From Phytophthora colocasiae (taxonomy: Eukaryota > Oomycota > Peronosporomycetes > Peronosporales > Peronosporaceae): a stretch of 64,000 nt of DNA. This document shows, in pieces, positions 54,392 through 63,488 of this stretch. Below the pieces are notes generated by a model. It ran no database searches. It was not told the origin of the DNA and was given only the letters and a program-made list of their open reading frames with translations. The position numbers were made by a program, and so were the translations under genes. Where the stretch lies: NCBI GenBank assembly GCA_018806915.1, contig JAGKQI010000051.1:186001-250000 (forward strand). Reading direction: 5' to 3'. Numbering within the stretch: the stretch's first letter is position 1; every line of letters starts with the position of its first letter.

Positions 54392-56767
54392 GTGCGGCGT
54401 GTGGAAACGCTGACGGACGGGAAACTGAGTAAATTGATGACGGAAATGGCGAAGAGGTGGCGATGCGCGACGCAGGATGCTGGAGTCTCAGGCGTTGTAT
54501 TTGCCAACGGTGCGACCGGCGTGGAGGTCTGCTACGCGGTTCGTACGGTGGAAGAACGAGGCCGCAAGAGAAAGCGAGCGAGCAACCAGACAGACGGGGA
54601 AACGGCCAGTGCAGCACGTCCAGCTGGGGAAGGCGCGAAGGTAGTGGTGACGACGGACGCGGTGGCTACAGCAGATGCTGGGTCTCCAGGCTACGATGGC
54701 AAGGTAGCAGTAAGCGTGAGTGAGTCTACGGGCGTGGCGGTAAAGGTTGCGGCCGCGACGATGGCTGATGTGGCGACCGAATTGTTGGGAAATGCCAGTG
54801 CAGCACTCACGATGAACGAGAGCGACAAGAATGCGGAGGCGAGTGCGGTTGCCCGGGGTGTCTATGGCCCACAGCAGCAGAACGACACGATGACGGCAGC
54901 GGTGGCGGCCGACGACCCGCTGTGTTTAGAGGAGAAGGCACCGATTCCGGTCGATGTGGACGACGAGATGGAGCCGAGAGAGACACAGATGATGAGCGAC
55001 GTAGCGCCGAGTGAAGACGGCAGTAGCGACAGTCCTGGTGACTCCGAAGGTGGCGTGGAGCGAGCACGACGTGAACGACGACGGGCGCGAAAGACAGCCA
55101 AGCAACGAAAATTAAAGGCGAAGCAGACAGCAGTGCGAAAAGCTACTCGTGAGGACGTTGAGGAGCGTGGGCGTCGAGCTACCATGCAACGCGAAGAACG
55201 TGAACAGCAAGCAGCGGAGGCACTGACAGCACTTGAAGAACGGCGGCAGCAGCGTACGAGTGGAGACGCGAGTGCGGACACGCAAACGACGAATTTGGCG
55301 CGGGTGAGCCTCACCAAACAGCGACAGGCACAGAGAGTCGGCGATGAAGCACTGGAGCATGTTGGCGCTGAGGACGGACTCCCGACGGCGATACTGACGG
55401 TGGACGGCGTGCGTAAGGAAGTGAAGTTGGACAGCTGTGCGAGATACTCGATCGCAGGGACTGACTGGATGGCACACGGAGACAAGGTGGCGAACGTGGC
55501 GCCTGTGGATTACGTGGAGGGCATCGGTGGTTTCTTGCTGGACGTGGTCGGAGTGTGGAGTTTCAAGTTTAGAAACGTGTACGACGAATTGATAAGTGTG
55601 GAAGCTTTGGTGGTCTCTGGATGCACAGATGAGTTTCTACTCGGCGTGGACTTCATGCAGGCACGAGGAGCGAATATGGACTTTGGACGGAACGAAGTGC
55701 GGTATAACGACAACGGCAGGTCGGTAGTGATCCCCTTTAGGACGACAGACAAGCAAGGCGGACGGAAGATTGCTGCTGTGAGAATTGCTGGGAAGGCACG
55801 GTTGACGGCACGGACGGTGACGCCGGTGGCAGTGTCCGTGACAGCAAAAGATGGTGAACGTGGGCTGTTCATCCCAACGCGAAACACGGGGGCGATAATG
55901 TTGGCGGCGACGGTGACGACGGCGCGCGGTGGAAAAGCATGGGTTCCAGCGATCAATGCGAACGATCGAGCAGCGAGTTTGCCAAACAAGCGTGAGTTAG
56001 GAACGTGGATTCCAGTGGACGATGATATGACCATCCTGGCGATGAATGACGGTCTGGGAACGAAGCGGTTGACCGACTGGCTGAGCAAATTGGGCGACAG
56101 CAAGACGCCGTTGAAGAACGAGAGCGAGGTGAAAGTGGGCGTCAAGGATCAGGAGGCTCGCGAGTTGGTGTTGAAGTTGTTGCGTGTGTACCGGGGGTTG
56201 TCGGCGGACGAAAGTGACTGCCCTCCGGCTACGGCGTTGAACATCCACCACCACATCGACACTGGTGAGACGGCCCCGATCATGTTGAAGCGACGTCGAC
56301 AGGCTCAAACGGAGGACAAGGTAATTGAAGAGAACGTGGAAAAGATGCTCCGTGCCGGCGTTATCGAAGAAGGAGATGGTGCATGGGGATTTCCCGTTGT
56401 TTTAGTGCGCAAGAAAGATGGAGAAATACGGTTTTGCATTGACTATCGTGCTCTTAATAAGGTGACGAAAAAAGATGTGTATCCTCTGCCCCGGATCGAC
56501 GAGACGCTAGAGGCGTTGGGTGGCGCTTTGCTCTTCACGACCTTGGATTTGAAAGCGGGGTACTGGCAGATATTGGTTGCGCCAGAAGATCGAAACAAGA
56601 CGGCGTTTACGACGAAGAGAGGACTGTACCGTTTCGTGAGGATGCCCTTTGGACTTACGAACGCGCCGTCTACTTTTCAAAGAATGATGAATCATGTATT
56701 GAGAGGGCTCACGTGGAGCACGTGTCTAGTGTATTTAGATGACATTATTATTTTCAGCGGCACGTAG
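54392..56767 (+). CDS. E3 pol: protease and first part of RT
   Basis: A 791-codon frame. The first 330 residues are low-complexity, acidic and Lys/Arg-rich. Protease follows near 55380-55680 (VKLDSCARYSIAGTDW, VVSGCTDEFLLGVDFM); its active site reads DSC instead of DSG. RT begins at about 56150 with LKLLRVYRGLSADESDCPP and KRRRQAQTEDKVIEENVEKM, then VLVRKKDGEIRFCIDYRALN, TLDLKAGYWQILVAPEDR and RMPFGLTNAPSTFQRMM, ending LVYLDDIIIFSGT. Thus the catalytic YLDD is the last complete motif. A small deletion right behind it puts the rest in the -1 frame. Translation start is uncertain. Confidence 0.85.
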   Translation: MRRVETLTDGKLSKLMTEMAKRWRCATQDAGVSGVVFANGATGVEVCYAVRTVEERGRKRKRASNQTDGETASAARPAGEGAKVVVTTDAVATADAGSPGYDGKVAVSVSESTGVAVKVAAATMADVATELLGNASAALTMNESDKNAEASAVARGVYGPQQQNDTMTAAVAADDPLCLEEKAPIPVDVDDEMEPRETQMMSDVAPSEDGSSDSPGDSEGGVERARRERRRARKTAKQRKLKAKQTAVRKATREDVEERGRRATMQREEREQQAAEALTALEERRQQRTSGDASADTQTTNLARVSLTKQRQAQRVGDEALEHVGAEDGLPTAILTVDGVRKEVKLDSCARYSIAGTDWMAHGDKVANVAPVDYVEGIGGFLLDVVGVWSFKFRNVYDELISVEALVVSGCTDEFLLGVDFMQARGANMDFGRNEVRYNDNGRSVVIPFRTTDKQGGRKIAAVRIAGKARLTARTVTPVAVSVTAKDGERGLFIPTRNTGAIMLAATVTTARGGKAWVPAINANDRAASLPNKRELGTWIPVDDDMTILAMNDGLGTKRLTDWLSKLGDSKTPLKNESEVKVGVKDQEARELVLKLLRVYRGLSADESDCPPATALNIHHHIDTGETAPIMLKRRRQAQTEDKVIEENVEKMLRAGVIEEGDGAWGFPVVLVRKKDGEIRFCIDYRALNKVTKKDVYPLPRIDETLEALGGALLFTTLDLKAGYWQILVAPEDRNKTAFTTKRGLYRFVRMPFGLTNAPSTFQRMMNHVLRGLTWSTCLVYLDDIIIFSGT

Positions 56768-59700
56768 TGGAACTGGCGACAGTGTTGGAGAGGCTGTCGA
56801 TGGCTGGGCTGACTTTGAAGCTGAAGAAGTGCAGCTTCGCCATGCGATCGATGGAGTACTTGGGCCATGAGTTGAGCAACGAGGGTGTGAGACCGGTGGA
56901 GCGGCTGATCACAGCTGTACGGGAGTTTCCGAAGCCTCGCGACGCTCACGAGGTCAAGCGGTTTGTGCATCTGGCGGGCTATTATCGACGATTCGTGGAA
57001 GGATTCGGGTCGATCATGGCGCCAATGACCAAGTTGTTGAGAAAGAAAGTGGCGTGGGAATGGACGGCGAAGCAGGATGAAGCGTTCGAGAAGGTGAAAG
57101 CGATCCTAACAAGCAAACCTCTCCTTATCTATCCTGACTTCCGACTGCCATTTCGAGTGGTGACGGATGCGAGTGTTGTTGGACTTGGCGCATGTTTGAT
57201 GCAGGACCAAGGAAAGGGCTGGCAACCTGTGGCGTATGCGAGTAAGGTTAATAGCGAGACCGAGAGCAAGTATGGTATCACAGAACTGGAGTGTTTGGCG
57301 GTGGTCTGGGCGGTGAAGCTGTTTCGGCCCTACTTGTACGGGCGGCAGTTTGTCATAATTACGGATCATTCAGCCTTGAGGTGGTTGATGACGAGTGCGA
57401 ACTTGACGGGCAAACTCCATCGTTGGGCGCTCACCCTACAAGAGTTCGACTTTGTAGTCGAGTATAGACCTGGAAGCACTAATGTGGTGGCGGATGCGCT
57501 CTCGCGGGCTCCGGCGATTGGCGTGATGCGAGCAGCGGTTGGTAGAAGGCGGCGTGCGCGGTTGCGGCGAGAAGCTGGGCAAGGACCTCCAGCAAAGGGC
57601 GCGATGCGAGCGGCGGTTGGCAAGCGTCGTCGGCCGAAACGACGAACGGCGAAACGAGGACAGTCGAGGGCGGCGCAAGGCGTTGCAGATGGCGGTACGA
57701 CGGGCGTTAATAATGAGGGAGCGAGCGTGGACGGCGTGGCGTCGGAAACAGGAGCGACTGCTGGTTCGCTCGACGTACAGGATGAGGGCGAGGACGTGGA
57801 CGAGAAGCCCGTAGAGACGGTAACGAAGACGAGCTCGGACGACGCGGTAGCCGGCAAGGACAGACGGCGACGACGGAAGGCGAGGACGGTGCCGACGGTC
57901 GACCAACGGGTGACTCGGGCCACTACGAGAAAGGAAGGCGAGCGGCAGTGGCAGGCGGAAGCCGAACGAGCGCTGCGGGACTTTGCTGTGGACGTGGAGA
58001 CGGACGGAGCTGCGGTGACGACACGGAATTCAGCAGTACACGGCGCGACGGCGGCGCACGAACGCGCGATGTTGGAGGCAACGACCGAGGCGACGACAGG
58101 ACGCGGTGCTGAGGTGACGTATGGCACGACCCCAGTACGGAACGAGGCGGACGTGGACTACGGCGACGCGGTGGTGAATGCGGACGCGGGTGACCTGAGC
58201 GAGAACAGCGTGTCAGTGGACCAGACGAGGACGGCGATCGATGTGGCGAACGGCGGCATGGCGCAGGACGAGACTTGGAGTAGCACGGCGGCGGACGTGA
58301 GCGTGGACCAGGAGCAAGCGACGGCCGAGCTGCACGGTACGACGGCGAGTAGGACGGACGCGGCGCCTGGAGTAGTGGGTGACGAGCGACCGAGAGCGAG
58401 TGCAGTGACGAGAGACACGGATCCAGTGAACGTACCGGCGGCGACAGTGAACGACTCGGTGGTGGTGAATGAGACGGTAGCTGGAAACCTGCAGACGAGT
58501 GACGATACGACGGTGGCGCAAGCGGCGTCGAGCGACCAGTACGGAAAAGAGTCGACGGTGGACGCAACGTTGAGCGGGACGGTGGTGACAGGAGCGACGG
58601 ATCTGCAGGCTGGGGATCACCGGCGGCAGCGTGCAGCAGAAGTCGAGCGACGACGGCTAACGGAGCAGACCTTGCAAGTTACTGACGACGAGATCCAGGA
58701 GGAACAGGTAAAGAGTCGGTTGGTGCAGAGATTGTTGTCGGAGGGCGAGTATCGAGGGCAGAAGGTGTCCAAGGTGTTCGGTTTGGTGTTGATAGAGACG
58801 GTGAAAGGGCAGCGGGTGATTTTACCCCCGGCATTGTGGGCCGTGGTGTTTAAAGAGTGTCATGATTCGGTGTGGGCGGGCCATTTGCGGGCTCCGCACA
58901 CTTACGCGAGGATTGCAGCGACGTACTGGTGGCCGGGACTGCAGAACGAGGTGAAGAAATGGGTGCGCGGCTGTAGAGAGTGCGGCAGCAGGAAGGCGAG
59001 GCCCAGAGAGGTGGTGCCGCCGCTGCGTAGTATCCGAGGAGGTGACGTGGGCGACAGGTGGGCTTTAGACGTGGCAGGCCCATTACCTGCGAGCGATGGC
59101 GGCAAACGTTATGTGATAGCGGCGGTGGAGTATGTGAATCGTTACGTGGTGGCGACGACGGTGGATCGGCACGTGGCGGAGAACGTGGCCGAGTTCCTGA
59201 TGAAGGACGTGGTTCTGAAATTTGGGCCGTTCCGGGAGCTGTTGACGGACGGAGCACCGGAGTTGACAGGCAAGGTGATTGACGAGTTGGTGGCGATGTT
59301 GCAGGCGCGGCAGACGAATCCCGTGCCTTATCGACCCCAAATGATCGGCCTGGTGGAAAGGTTTAACAGAACGTGGAAGGACATTGTGGCGACATTTATG
59401 CAGGACGAAGAGCAGCGCGACTGGGAGCGTTGGGTGAGCTTCGCGGTTTACTCGTACAATTCTGGGCGGCACTCGACGGTCGCATTGTCCCCGAATGAGT
59501 TGATGTTAGGACGGCGCTTGAAGAGCCCGAACGAGTTGTTGAGAACGACAGGACGGACGGAAGCTGGCGAGCTGAGTGCGTATCACCAGAAGTTGGTGTC
59601 GACGTTGGGGCGGAGCCACGACTGTGCGGAGAAGGCGAGAATACGCGAGCAGCAGCGACAAGCTCGGTATTATAACCAACGGGCGAGACGGCGAAGGACG

Positions 59701-60204
59701 TTCAGGACGAATGATAGGGTGTGGGTGTACCGGCCGCCGAGAGGGCCGAAGGCGACGAAGTTAGCGCACCAGTGGATGGGGCCGCTGAGAATAATTGAGG
59801 CTGTCGGTTACGATAACTACCTACTTGAACGAGAAGACACGGAAGGTGAAGGCGAGCAGATTATCGCCCACGTATCGTTCTTAGTTTCCTATCACTACCC
59901 TGAAGACTTTCTGGCGAGAGTGGCGAAGGACATTGCCAACGAGTTGCGGTACGAGAATGAAGAAACGGACGGCAACGCAAGACCGACGAACAGCGAGACT
60001 GGTAGAGCAACGAAGGCTCCCGTGCGTGGGGAACGGGAACAGGAGGAAAGAAACGGCGTCGAAGAACAGTGGCGCGTGAGAAGACAGACGAGCAGCAGAA
60101 CGAGCCTTTGGTGGAGCTACGACGGCGGAGAAGACGAAACGCCGCGGGGCAGTACGTCTTGGAGTTCGAGCTCCAACCCGAACGAGAAGTGCGGCGACGG
60201 CTAA
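56767..60204 (+). CDS. E3 pol: RT thumb, RNase H, linker, integrase
   Basis: An 1145-codon frame continuing RT (RLSMAGLTLKLKKCSF, GYYRRFVEGFGSI). RNase H has VVTDASVVGLGACL, ITELECLAVVWAVKLF, IITDHSALRWL and TNVVADALSRAP. About 390 residues of low-complexity linker follow (57514-58680), with the unit MRAAVG(R/K)RRR occurring twice. The integrase has CHDSVWAGHLRAPHTYAR and CRECGSRKA, then the acidic residues in ALDVAGPLP, LLTDGAPELTGKV and GLVERFNRTWKD. The GPL motif (HQWMGPLRIIEAVG) is near the end. It would be active apart from the frameshifts at both ends. Confidence 0.9.
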   Translation: MELATVLERLSMAGLTLKLKKCSFAMRSMEYLGHELSNEGVRPVERLITAVREFPKPRDAHEVKRFVHLAGYYRRFVEGFGSIMAPMTKLLRKKVAWEWTAKQDEAFEKVKAILTSKPLLIYPDFRLPFRVVTDASVVGLGACLMQDQGKGWQPVAYASKVNSETESKYGITELECLAVVWAVKLFRPYLYGRQFVIITDHSALRWLMTSANLTGKLHRWALTLQEFDFVVEYRPGSTNVVADALSRAPAIGVMRAAVGRRRRARLRREAGQGPPAKGAMRAAVGKRRRPKRRTAKRGQSRAAQGVADGGTTGVNNEGASVDGVASETGATAGSLDVQDEGEDVDEKPVETVTKTSSDDAVAGKDRRRRRKARTVPTVDQRVTRATTRKEGERQWQAEAERALRDFAVDVETDGAAVTTRNSAVHGATAAHERAMLEATTEATTGRGAEVTYGTTPVRNEADVDYGDAVVNADAGDLSENSVSVDQTRTAIDVANGGMAQDETWSSTAADVSVDQEQATAELHGTTASRTDAAPGVVGDERPRASAVTRDTDPVNVPAATVNDSVVVNETVAGNLQTSDDTTVAQAASSDQYGKESTVDATLSGTVVTGATDLQAGDHRRQRAAEVERRRLTEQTLQVTDDEIQEEQVKSRLVQRLLSEGEYRGQKVSKVFGLVLIETVKGQRVILPPALWAVVFKECHDSVWAGHLRAPHTYARIAATYWWPGLQNEVKKWVRGCRECGSRKARPREVVPPLRSIRGGDVGDRWALDVAGPLPASDGGKRYVIAAVEYVNRYVVATTVDRHVAENVAEFLMKDVVLKFGPFRELLTDGAPELTGKVIDELVAMLQARQTNPVPYRPQMIGLVERFNRTWKDIVATFMQDEEQRDWERWVSFAVYSYNSGRHSTVALSPNELMLGRRLKSPNELLRTTGRTEAGELSAYHQKLVSTLGRSHDCAEKARIREQQRQARYYNQRARRRRTFRTNDRVWVYRPPRGPKATKLAHQWMGPLRIIEAVGYDNYLLEREDTEGEGEQIIAHVSFLVSYHYPEDFLARVAKDIANELRYENEETDGNARPTNSETGRATKAPVRGEREQEERNGVEEQWRVRRQTSSRTSLWWSYDGGEDETPRGSTSWSSSSNPNEKCGDG

Positions 60205-60320
60205 CCGGCGAGGTGTCTGGAGAAGTCGATGGACGACGGTGGGTATCAGTCGACGAGTACGAGAGGCTGTTTAGAGACGGTAGAGTCGTGGAAGACCCTA
60301 AATGTGGGGAAGGCGTGTAG
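60069..60320 (+). pseudogene. E3 pol C-terminal tail in shifted frame
   Basis: This frame overlaps the end of the previous one and reads GQYVLEFELQPEREVRRRL and RRWVSVDEYERLFRDGRVVE, more protein-like than the Ser/Trp-rich end of the integrase frame. It is probably the native Pol end, displaced by a frameshift near 60060. It takes the place where a chromodomain would be, but no chromodomain is recognised. Confidence 0.5.
60302..60315 (+). promoter_or_regulatory. Polypurine tract of E3
   Basis: ATGTGGGGAAGGCG lies directly before the 3' LTR start TGTAGCGGG. Confidence 0.65.
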
Positions 60321-61252
60321 CGGGTTGAATCTTGAGACGGCAGGGCGAACGGCGAACCTAAGGACAAGCGAACTCTGGGCGACGGCGAGAAGGACGTGTC
60401 GGCCGTGGAGGCGCGTGGTTGAAGAATGGCACCAGCACAGCACGAACGTGGAGGTCCAGTCAGGACCAGTAACGGCGAATGAACTTGGCGAGCGCAGCGC
60501 TGCTGGGATGTTGATTGGGCGTGGAGGCCTGCGAGAAGATGCGCTCGGCGGAGACTGAGTAGAAGTGGTACGACGCGAGGGACTCATGGCGAGCTGCTGC
60601 ACGAGGAGCGGTCTTGGCGATGGCGGAGGAGCATCTTGGAGCGACGGCGAAGGCCGGAGCTTCAGTTTGAGATTCGCCATACAGAGGGCGCAGAGTTGGA
60701 AATTTTGCCGCGACGGGCAGAGTTCGGTGGTCACAGGAGGCAAGCGGCTGAGCGGGTCGTTGGTCTTCGCGGGGATCGTGTTGAGTGAAGGCGAGAGGCC
60801 TCCAGACGTGGACGTGAACGAGGGCTCCGAGGGCACAAAACTTCCGAGCAGGCAGGTGAAGGGACGAAGCTTGGGGCGGGCGACGACTGGGCTGGCAACG
60901 ACGTGTCGGGCGGCAGCAGCAGGATACTTGCCACGAGGGTGAGGACTTGCTGGTCGTGTGAATTCGACCGCACACGGAGTGGGCGCCAGGACTTGCTGAC
61001 GAGCACAAGACTGAGGAACCGGAGCTCCTGTAAGGACCGTGAGACGAACGAAAGACGTGGTAGTGTGTAGATTGAGCGAGGTTAATAAATAGGATCTACC
61101 ATGCCGTTTACGGAGATCCGGCGCAGTACCAAGTGGGTGCTGTTGGCCAGTGGAGGAGTTGTAAGCGAGCAAACGCCTGTTCGTCGCTCTAGGACGGCAG
61201 CGGGCTATACGACACGCCCAACTAGCCGGGCGAGATAAGAGGCTACGCTACA
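60316..61252 (+). repeat. 3' LTR of E3
   Basis: 937 bp, similar to the 5' LTR throughout but with many 1-3 base indels. Confidence 0.95.
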
Positions 61253-61313
61253 TCAGTAATCTCCTCTTCGCCAACTACATCTCGAATGCGCAGTTGTTAT
61301 GCTTTAAAATCGA

Positions 61314-61330
61314 TCTCATTCTGACTTTCA
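61314..61330 (+). promoter_or_regulatory. Core promoter of the second oxidase-ZIP paralogue
   Basis: TCTCATTCTGACTTTCA matches the oomycete initiator and flanking element. It lies about 55 bp before the ATG at 61371 and about 60 bp after the end of E3, so the core promoter itself survived the insertion. Confidence 0.65.
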
Positions 61331-61370
61331 CCACGACTTTCTTTCAGCTCCACCTGTGTACTCCAAACGA

Positions 61371-63237
61371 ATGCGTTTCCTTTCTGGTGCCTCGCTTGCA
61401 GTGGTCTGGGGGGTTGCTGATGCGCTCGACGATCTCAAAACCGAGTGGAATCCCTATGTCAGTGCTGTCCCAATTCCGAAGGTTATTGATATGACTGCTG
61501 GTGGGGGCATCGAAATGCAGATTGGTGCGGCAACCCACGACTGGATTGGTGACAAGTCACTGTCGGGAACCATCTACGGCTACGCGCTCAAGAACGAAAC
61601 ACCATCGTTTCCTGGCCCTACTATCAAGGTCTCAAAGGGAGTACCAACAACCATCACGTGGTACAACGAGCTCAACTCCCCTCATCTTCTCCAAGAAAGC
61701 ATTCAGCTCACTCTGACAGAACAAGCTTCTGTCTGTTACCCCTATTGTGGAGTACCAGTCGTCACCCACGTCCACGGAATGGAATCTCCTGCAAGGTACG
61801 ACGGACTTCCGTACCTTTCGATGTACAAGAATCAAACACAAGTGTTTCACTACATGAACAATCAGTCGGGGTCCACCAAGACGTACCATGACCACTCCAA
61901 TGGCCTCACGCGCCTCAATACATGGGCTGGCCTAGTTGGCCTCTACATTATCGAGGACGCAAAGACAGACAAAAGGCTCAATCTCGACATCGATACCGAC
62001 ATTCCGCTTGTTCTTAGCGATAGACTCATCAGCAACTCAGGAAAGATTCTGTACTCGGATGACAACTGCAATGAAGGTGCTACCGTGTGGGTGCCTGAGT
62101 CTTTTGGTTCTGTCAACCTTGTGAACGGCGTTGTTATGCCGTATCTCGAGGTCCCATCTGCTCAAGTACGCTTCCGTCTCGTGAATACTGCCAACGCTCG
62201 CCATTATAACCTCACCGTGCCGTTTGCGGCGACGGATTCAGGATACGTGGGGTCCACTACAGTCTTGACTGAGGATCTTGTCGTATTCCCGTTCGAACGC
62301 GTGGAATTTGTGTGTGATTTCACTGGTGTCACCGATGGCACGCGCTACGAACTCGTCGACAAGCAGACATCAACCCAGGCGACAGCGTACGACAATCGAG
62401 TGATGCAGTTTCGAGTCAAGAGCAGCTTGAAGACAAACACAATGAAGGTAAAGGAGATCCCGTCGAAGCTAACCCCGTACAAGTCACTGAAGAGTTTGTA
62501 CGAAGCAGGAGGGAAGGAACGCACTCTTTTCCTAGGTGAGATAGAGGAAGCAGTGCAATGTCCATCCATGAGTCTTCTACTCTACCGCTCCCAACAAGTG
62601 AACACATCGGGTGTTACCGGTCATCTTCACTGTACTAAGGGCACAGTGGAGAAATGGAACTTCAAGAACCCGACGGATGACCCTCATCCGTTCCATTGGC
62701 ACGTTATCAATGCACAATGTGGAGAGACCGAGGAGACCATCAACACGAACGAACTAAAGGATGTTGTGGTCATTCCGAATGCCGGAGATCGACCTGCAGA
62801 CACTATTACCCAAGTGTGCTATGTAGCGTGCACGCCGGGCGATTATCTGCTCGAGGGAAGTACACGAGGCGCTAAGGAGTTCAACTTTGAAACGACTTAC
62901 CCGTACGTGGCTCATTGCCATATCCTCGAGCATGAAGAGAACGCCATGATGGCTTGGTTTAATATCCAGGACGTTGACGACGGATACGCAGATGATGATG
63001 GTATTACTCCTGGCACGCAGATCACCCGCACGGTTATTGTAACAGCCATGTGTATGAGTGTGTTAGGTGGGTTGGCAACGACAGCTTCGATCCTGGTGAT
63101 TTCTGTGAAGCGACTCAACTTCCTGGCGAGTCCGACAGCTCTTGCAGTGGCCTTTGCGTTGTCTTCGGGTGTGATGTTGTTCATCGGTCTTACGGATCTC
63201 TTTGGGGAGGCATTGGCCTTCTACCGGGCTCATTACA
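61371..63237 (+). pseudogene. Oxidase-ZIP paralogue, broken in ZIP helix region
   Basis: The ATG at 61371 opens a signal peptide (MRFLSGASLAVVWGVADA). The oxidase is full length and very similar to the first paralogue, with HVHG, HDH, HPFHWH and HCHILEHEENAM all intact. Six residues, including one Cys, are missing after LTVPF. The ZIP part goes through helices 1 and 2 (GVMLFIGLTDLFGEALAFYR) and stops where the paralogue would continue. At 63238 an LTR begins, and the frame ends 47 bp inside it at 63284. The transcript could still make an oxidase with a two-helix membrane anchor. The rest of the ZIP domain may lie beyond the window. The homology start at 61356 is a GTG; ATG is preferred. Confidence 0.85.
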
Positions 63238-63488
63238 TGTCACGTTATACGCGATTGAGACTCAACTTGTGTTGTTGTTGGTAAAATTGAGAATGAATTA
63301 GAAAGTTATGCAATGCTGAGCTAGACGATGAAGGGCTCACGAGTCGTGAGGCTGTGAACCAGCTGTGCAGCCACCACTTGAGGCGCTACTGCTGACGAAG
63401 TCACAACTTATCAACGTCAGCAAACAGCTTGCCCACGCTGCGAGTTCTGGTCCAGCTCCACTTCAATGTGATAGAGGCTATCATGACA
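63238..63488 (-). repeat. LTR of a fourth Ty3/Gypsy element
   Basis: On the minus strand it reads TGTCATGATAG to AACGTGACA, 251 bp. The boundary with the oxidase-ZIP gene is sharp at 63238, and the other end abuts a polypurine tract (AAAGGGTGGAG on the minus strand, 63489-63499). A target duplication cannot be checked because the far end is outside the window. Confidence 0.7.

Larger units (their letters stand above)
50884..61252 (+). mobile_element. Gamma-family Ty3/Gypsy element E3
   Basis: 10,369 bp with LTRs of 945 and 937 bp (TGTAGCGGG to GCTACA) and a 4-bp target duplication TCAG (50880-50883 and 61253-61256). Order on the plus strand: LTR, primer site, gag, protease, RT, RNase H, a long linker, integrase, C-terminal tail, polypurine tract, LTR. 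The LTRs differ by many small indels, so it is older than E2. The sequence is purine-rich with many ACGACG/GACGAG words and shows no palindromic texture. It landed between the tandem oxidase-ZIP paralogues, about 115 bp before the second start codon. Confidence 0.95.

Noticed and set aside
55510..56145. Long minus-strand ORFs over E3 pol (also 54862-55485, 57366-58127)
   Set aside because: They mirror the codon bias of the plus-strand frames, have no domains, and lack the position and promoter of the antisense ORFs in E1 and E2.
56755..56770. Programmed frameshift in E3 pol
   Set aside because: It lies inside the RT domain directly after YLDD and some expected residues are miss­ing, so a small deletion is more likely.
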